Assembly (NCBI GenBank): GCA_013041585.1
Contig: JABEVM010000084.1
Location: 1 to 26,212, forward strand
Source of the DNA: Chlamydiota bacterium
Lineage (GTDB): Bacteria > Chlamydiota > Chlamydiia > Chlamydiales > Rhabdochlamydiaceae
Reading direction: 5' to 3'
Length of the DNA stretch: 26,212 bases
The translations under genes were made by a program, and so were the position numbers. Within the stretch, counting starts at the first letter, position 1. Each line of letters opens with the position of its first letter. Shown in pieces: positions 25,237-26,212 of the stretch. Below the pieces are notes generated by a model. That model was not told where the DNA came from, made no database searches, and worked only from the letters and a program-made list of their open reading frames with translations.

Positions 25237-25248
25237 AGATCGCGATCT
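25237..25248. terminator. 12-bp palindrome between convergent genes, possible weak terminator
   Basis: AGATCGCGATCT (25237-25248), followed by TTT, lies in the 45-bp gap between the PAP2 stop and the stop of the convergent unknown gene. As RNA it could form only a 4-bp stem with a CGCG loop, so terminator function is doubtful. It is reported because it is the only structure in the gap. Confidence 0.25.
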
Positions 25249-25252
25249 TTTA

Positions 25253-26026
25253 TCAGTTATGCGCTTGGATATCTTGCTTGATGAACTCCATTCTTCCTTG
25301 GTTTTCGAGTAGCCACCAAGAATAATCTGTGTCTTTCTCAGAGGTCTGGTTAAAACAATCCAGAACATCTTTAGATTCTTTATAGATGTTTTGAATAACG
25401 GCTAAAATGAAACTTGGCTGAATTGGTACATCTAAACTCGAAAGCATTTTAGGGTTCTTAAAAAAGTAATATAATGCTTCCATTTCTGATACTAAGAGGA
25501 AGGCTTTTATAAGTGGGCATTTGTGTAAAGCATTGCAGTCTTTAATAAGTTGTTCGGCAACCTTGAAATGCTTAGCTGAATTGGGGTAACTTCCAGCCAG
25601 GGTGCTAGATAGCCCCTCCAAAATAAGGGATGTGATCTTTCCGGTAAGGCTATCAATTTCAGCATAAACTTTACCTGATCTGTTAAAATAAGAATCTGCT
25701 TGAAGTCGAGTTATTGGAGAGATAAGCATGTTTATTCCTAAAGTATATAGAATTTCTGCTTGTAACTCTTTCTCTTGTACTTGGTATAAATAGATTTCCA
25801 AGTTCCTTGAGCATTCGTTTACATCTTTAGTCAAATTTTCTTCAAAACCATTCTGCGAGATAGGGTTTGCAATTTGCGAAAATTCCAATCTTACAAAAAG
25901 AGGGGATGTATTTTTGAAATTTTTTGTCCCTCTATTATAAAAAATACTCTCGGAGATCCAATAAATTGCATTAATATCAGCGTCATGCGGAAAGCGGTCT
26001 CTTAATTCCTTTAAAGACTTGCTCAA
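25253..26026 (-). CDS. unknown helical protein, start uncertain, possibly 5' truncated
   Basis: I do not recognise this protein. The 257 residues look soluble and largely helical, with paired helices such as SYPNSAKHFKVAEQLIKDC and HKCPLIKAFLLVSEMEALYYFF, loosely like TPR solenoids. There is no signal peptide and no catalytic motif. The only start near the 5' end is TTG 26026, without a Shine-Dalgarno. The frame stays open for a further 27 codons upstream, up to a TAA at 26108-26110. Those codons also look protein-like (KKIEALCFLNFEENYEKIT), but contain no ATG or GTG. The gene may therefore have lost its true 5' end. The convergent PAP2 gene ends 45 bp away. Confidence 0.5.
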   Translation of the reverse strand: MSKSLKELRDRFPHDADINAIYWISESIFYNRGTKNFKNTSPLFVRLEFSQIANPISQNGFEENLTKDVNECSRNLEIYLYQVQEKELQAEILYTLGINMLISPITRLQADSYFNRSGKVYAEIDSLTGKITSLILEGLSSTLAGSYPNSAKHFKVAEQLIKDCNALHKCPLIKAFLLVSEMEALYYFFKNPKMLSSLDVPIQPSFILAVIQNIYKESKDVLDCFNQTSEKDTDYSWWLLENQGRMEFIKQDIQAHN

Positions 26027-26107
26027 AGAGGTGATTTTTTCATAATTTTCTTCAAAATTAAGAAAGCAAAGCGCTTCGATTTTTTTCTGGTAAAGAAAAG
26101 CTAACGA

Positions 26108-26212
26108 TTATGGAGTTGTATTGTGATAGATGGCGATTTGAGGGTCGAGAACGGTGACGTGAACATGGCTGAAGTAAAGGCTCTGTAATAGGGCTGTCCG
26201 CCACGAGGCAGC
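26108..26212 (-). CDS. 3' end of an unidentified reading frame running off the window
   Basis: The last 34 codons before TAA (26108-26110) form an open minus-strand frame that runs past the right edge. It ends ..HVHVTVLDPQIAIYHNTTP. It is in the same frame as the unknown gene downstream, separated only by that stop and 27 open codons. The 102 bases from 26111 are about 52% GC, higher than most of the window. It is too short to identify; it could be a real partial gene or part of the same broken gene. Confidence 0.4.
   Translation of the reverse strand, partial: AASWRTALLQSLYFSHVHVTVLDPQIAIYHNTTP

Noticed and set aside
26111..26155. A short plus-strand frame (MELYCDRWRFEGRER) that faintly recalls a transposase tail
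   Set aside because: Only 15 residues, no terminal repeat and no further transposase motif; the similarity is too weak to support an insertion sequence.

Overview
The window reads as chromosomal DNA from a chlamydia outside the family Chlamydiaceae (a Parachlamydia/Waddlia/Simkania-type organism). Three things suggest this. The cluster tpiA | xseA-xseB-dxs has the gene set and order I know from Chlamydia. Several chlamydial-style envelope genes are present (LptD, BrnQ, Maf, HEAT and DUF3604 proteins). Two Ser/Thr-rich proteins with one hydrophobic block and no signal peptide look like type III effector or inclusion-membrane candidates. The order-level call is an inference from gene content; no rRNA or other phylogenetic marker is present.

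Layout. Positions 1-196 hold a tiny DUF3096 membrane protein gene. Positions 199-4642 (minus) hold a tight operon xseA > xseB > dxs > nadK, with overlaps of 20 and 4 nt and a 4-nt gap. A divergent promoter at 4660-4688 starts the plus-strand operon tpiA-secG-def (4725-6327). Positions 6417-7958 carry two tandem paralogous siderophore-interacting-protein (SIP)-like flavoproteins. A 13-bp inverted repeat then separates them from convergent lptD (7987-10155). Positions 10268-11674 encode an exported DUF1254/DUF1214 protein.

Positions 11743-14773 form the least explained block: two divergent unknown genes (622 and 304 aa) around a very AT-rich spacer, with a good promoter for the 304-aa gene. Positions 14767-18959 (minus) form an operon DUF3604 > maf > HEAT-repeat protein, with a palindrome across its likely promoter. 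Positions 19115-21604 hold an MFS exporter and BrnQ. Divergent to brnQ is a free-standing DdlA-type D-Ala-D-Ala ligase. It overlaps tail-to-tail by 89 bp with a GT28/MGDG-synthase-like glycosyltransferase that carries a signal peptide. Positions 24220-24301 are tRNA-Leu(UAG), followed by a PAP2-family membrane protein lacking one catalytic His. The right end (25253-26212) holds an unrecognised gene without a good start and the 3' end of another reading frame in GC-richer DNA.

Themes: housekeeping metabolism (NADP, isoprenoid precursors, glycolysis, DNA repair, secretion, deformylation); envelope biogenesis (LptD, Ddl, glycosyltransferase, PAP2); import and export (BrnQ, MFS, SIP-like flavoproteins); and a small set of lineage-specific candidate host-interaction genes. 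No CRISPR array, insertion sequence, prophage or rRNA was seen. No stretch over 300 bp lacks a gene; the longest gap is 13612-13858.
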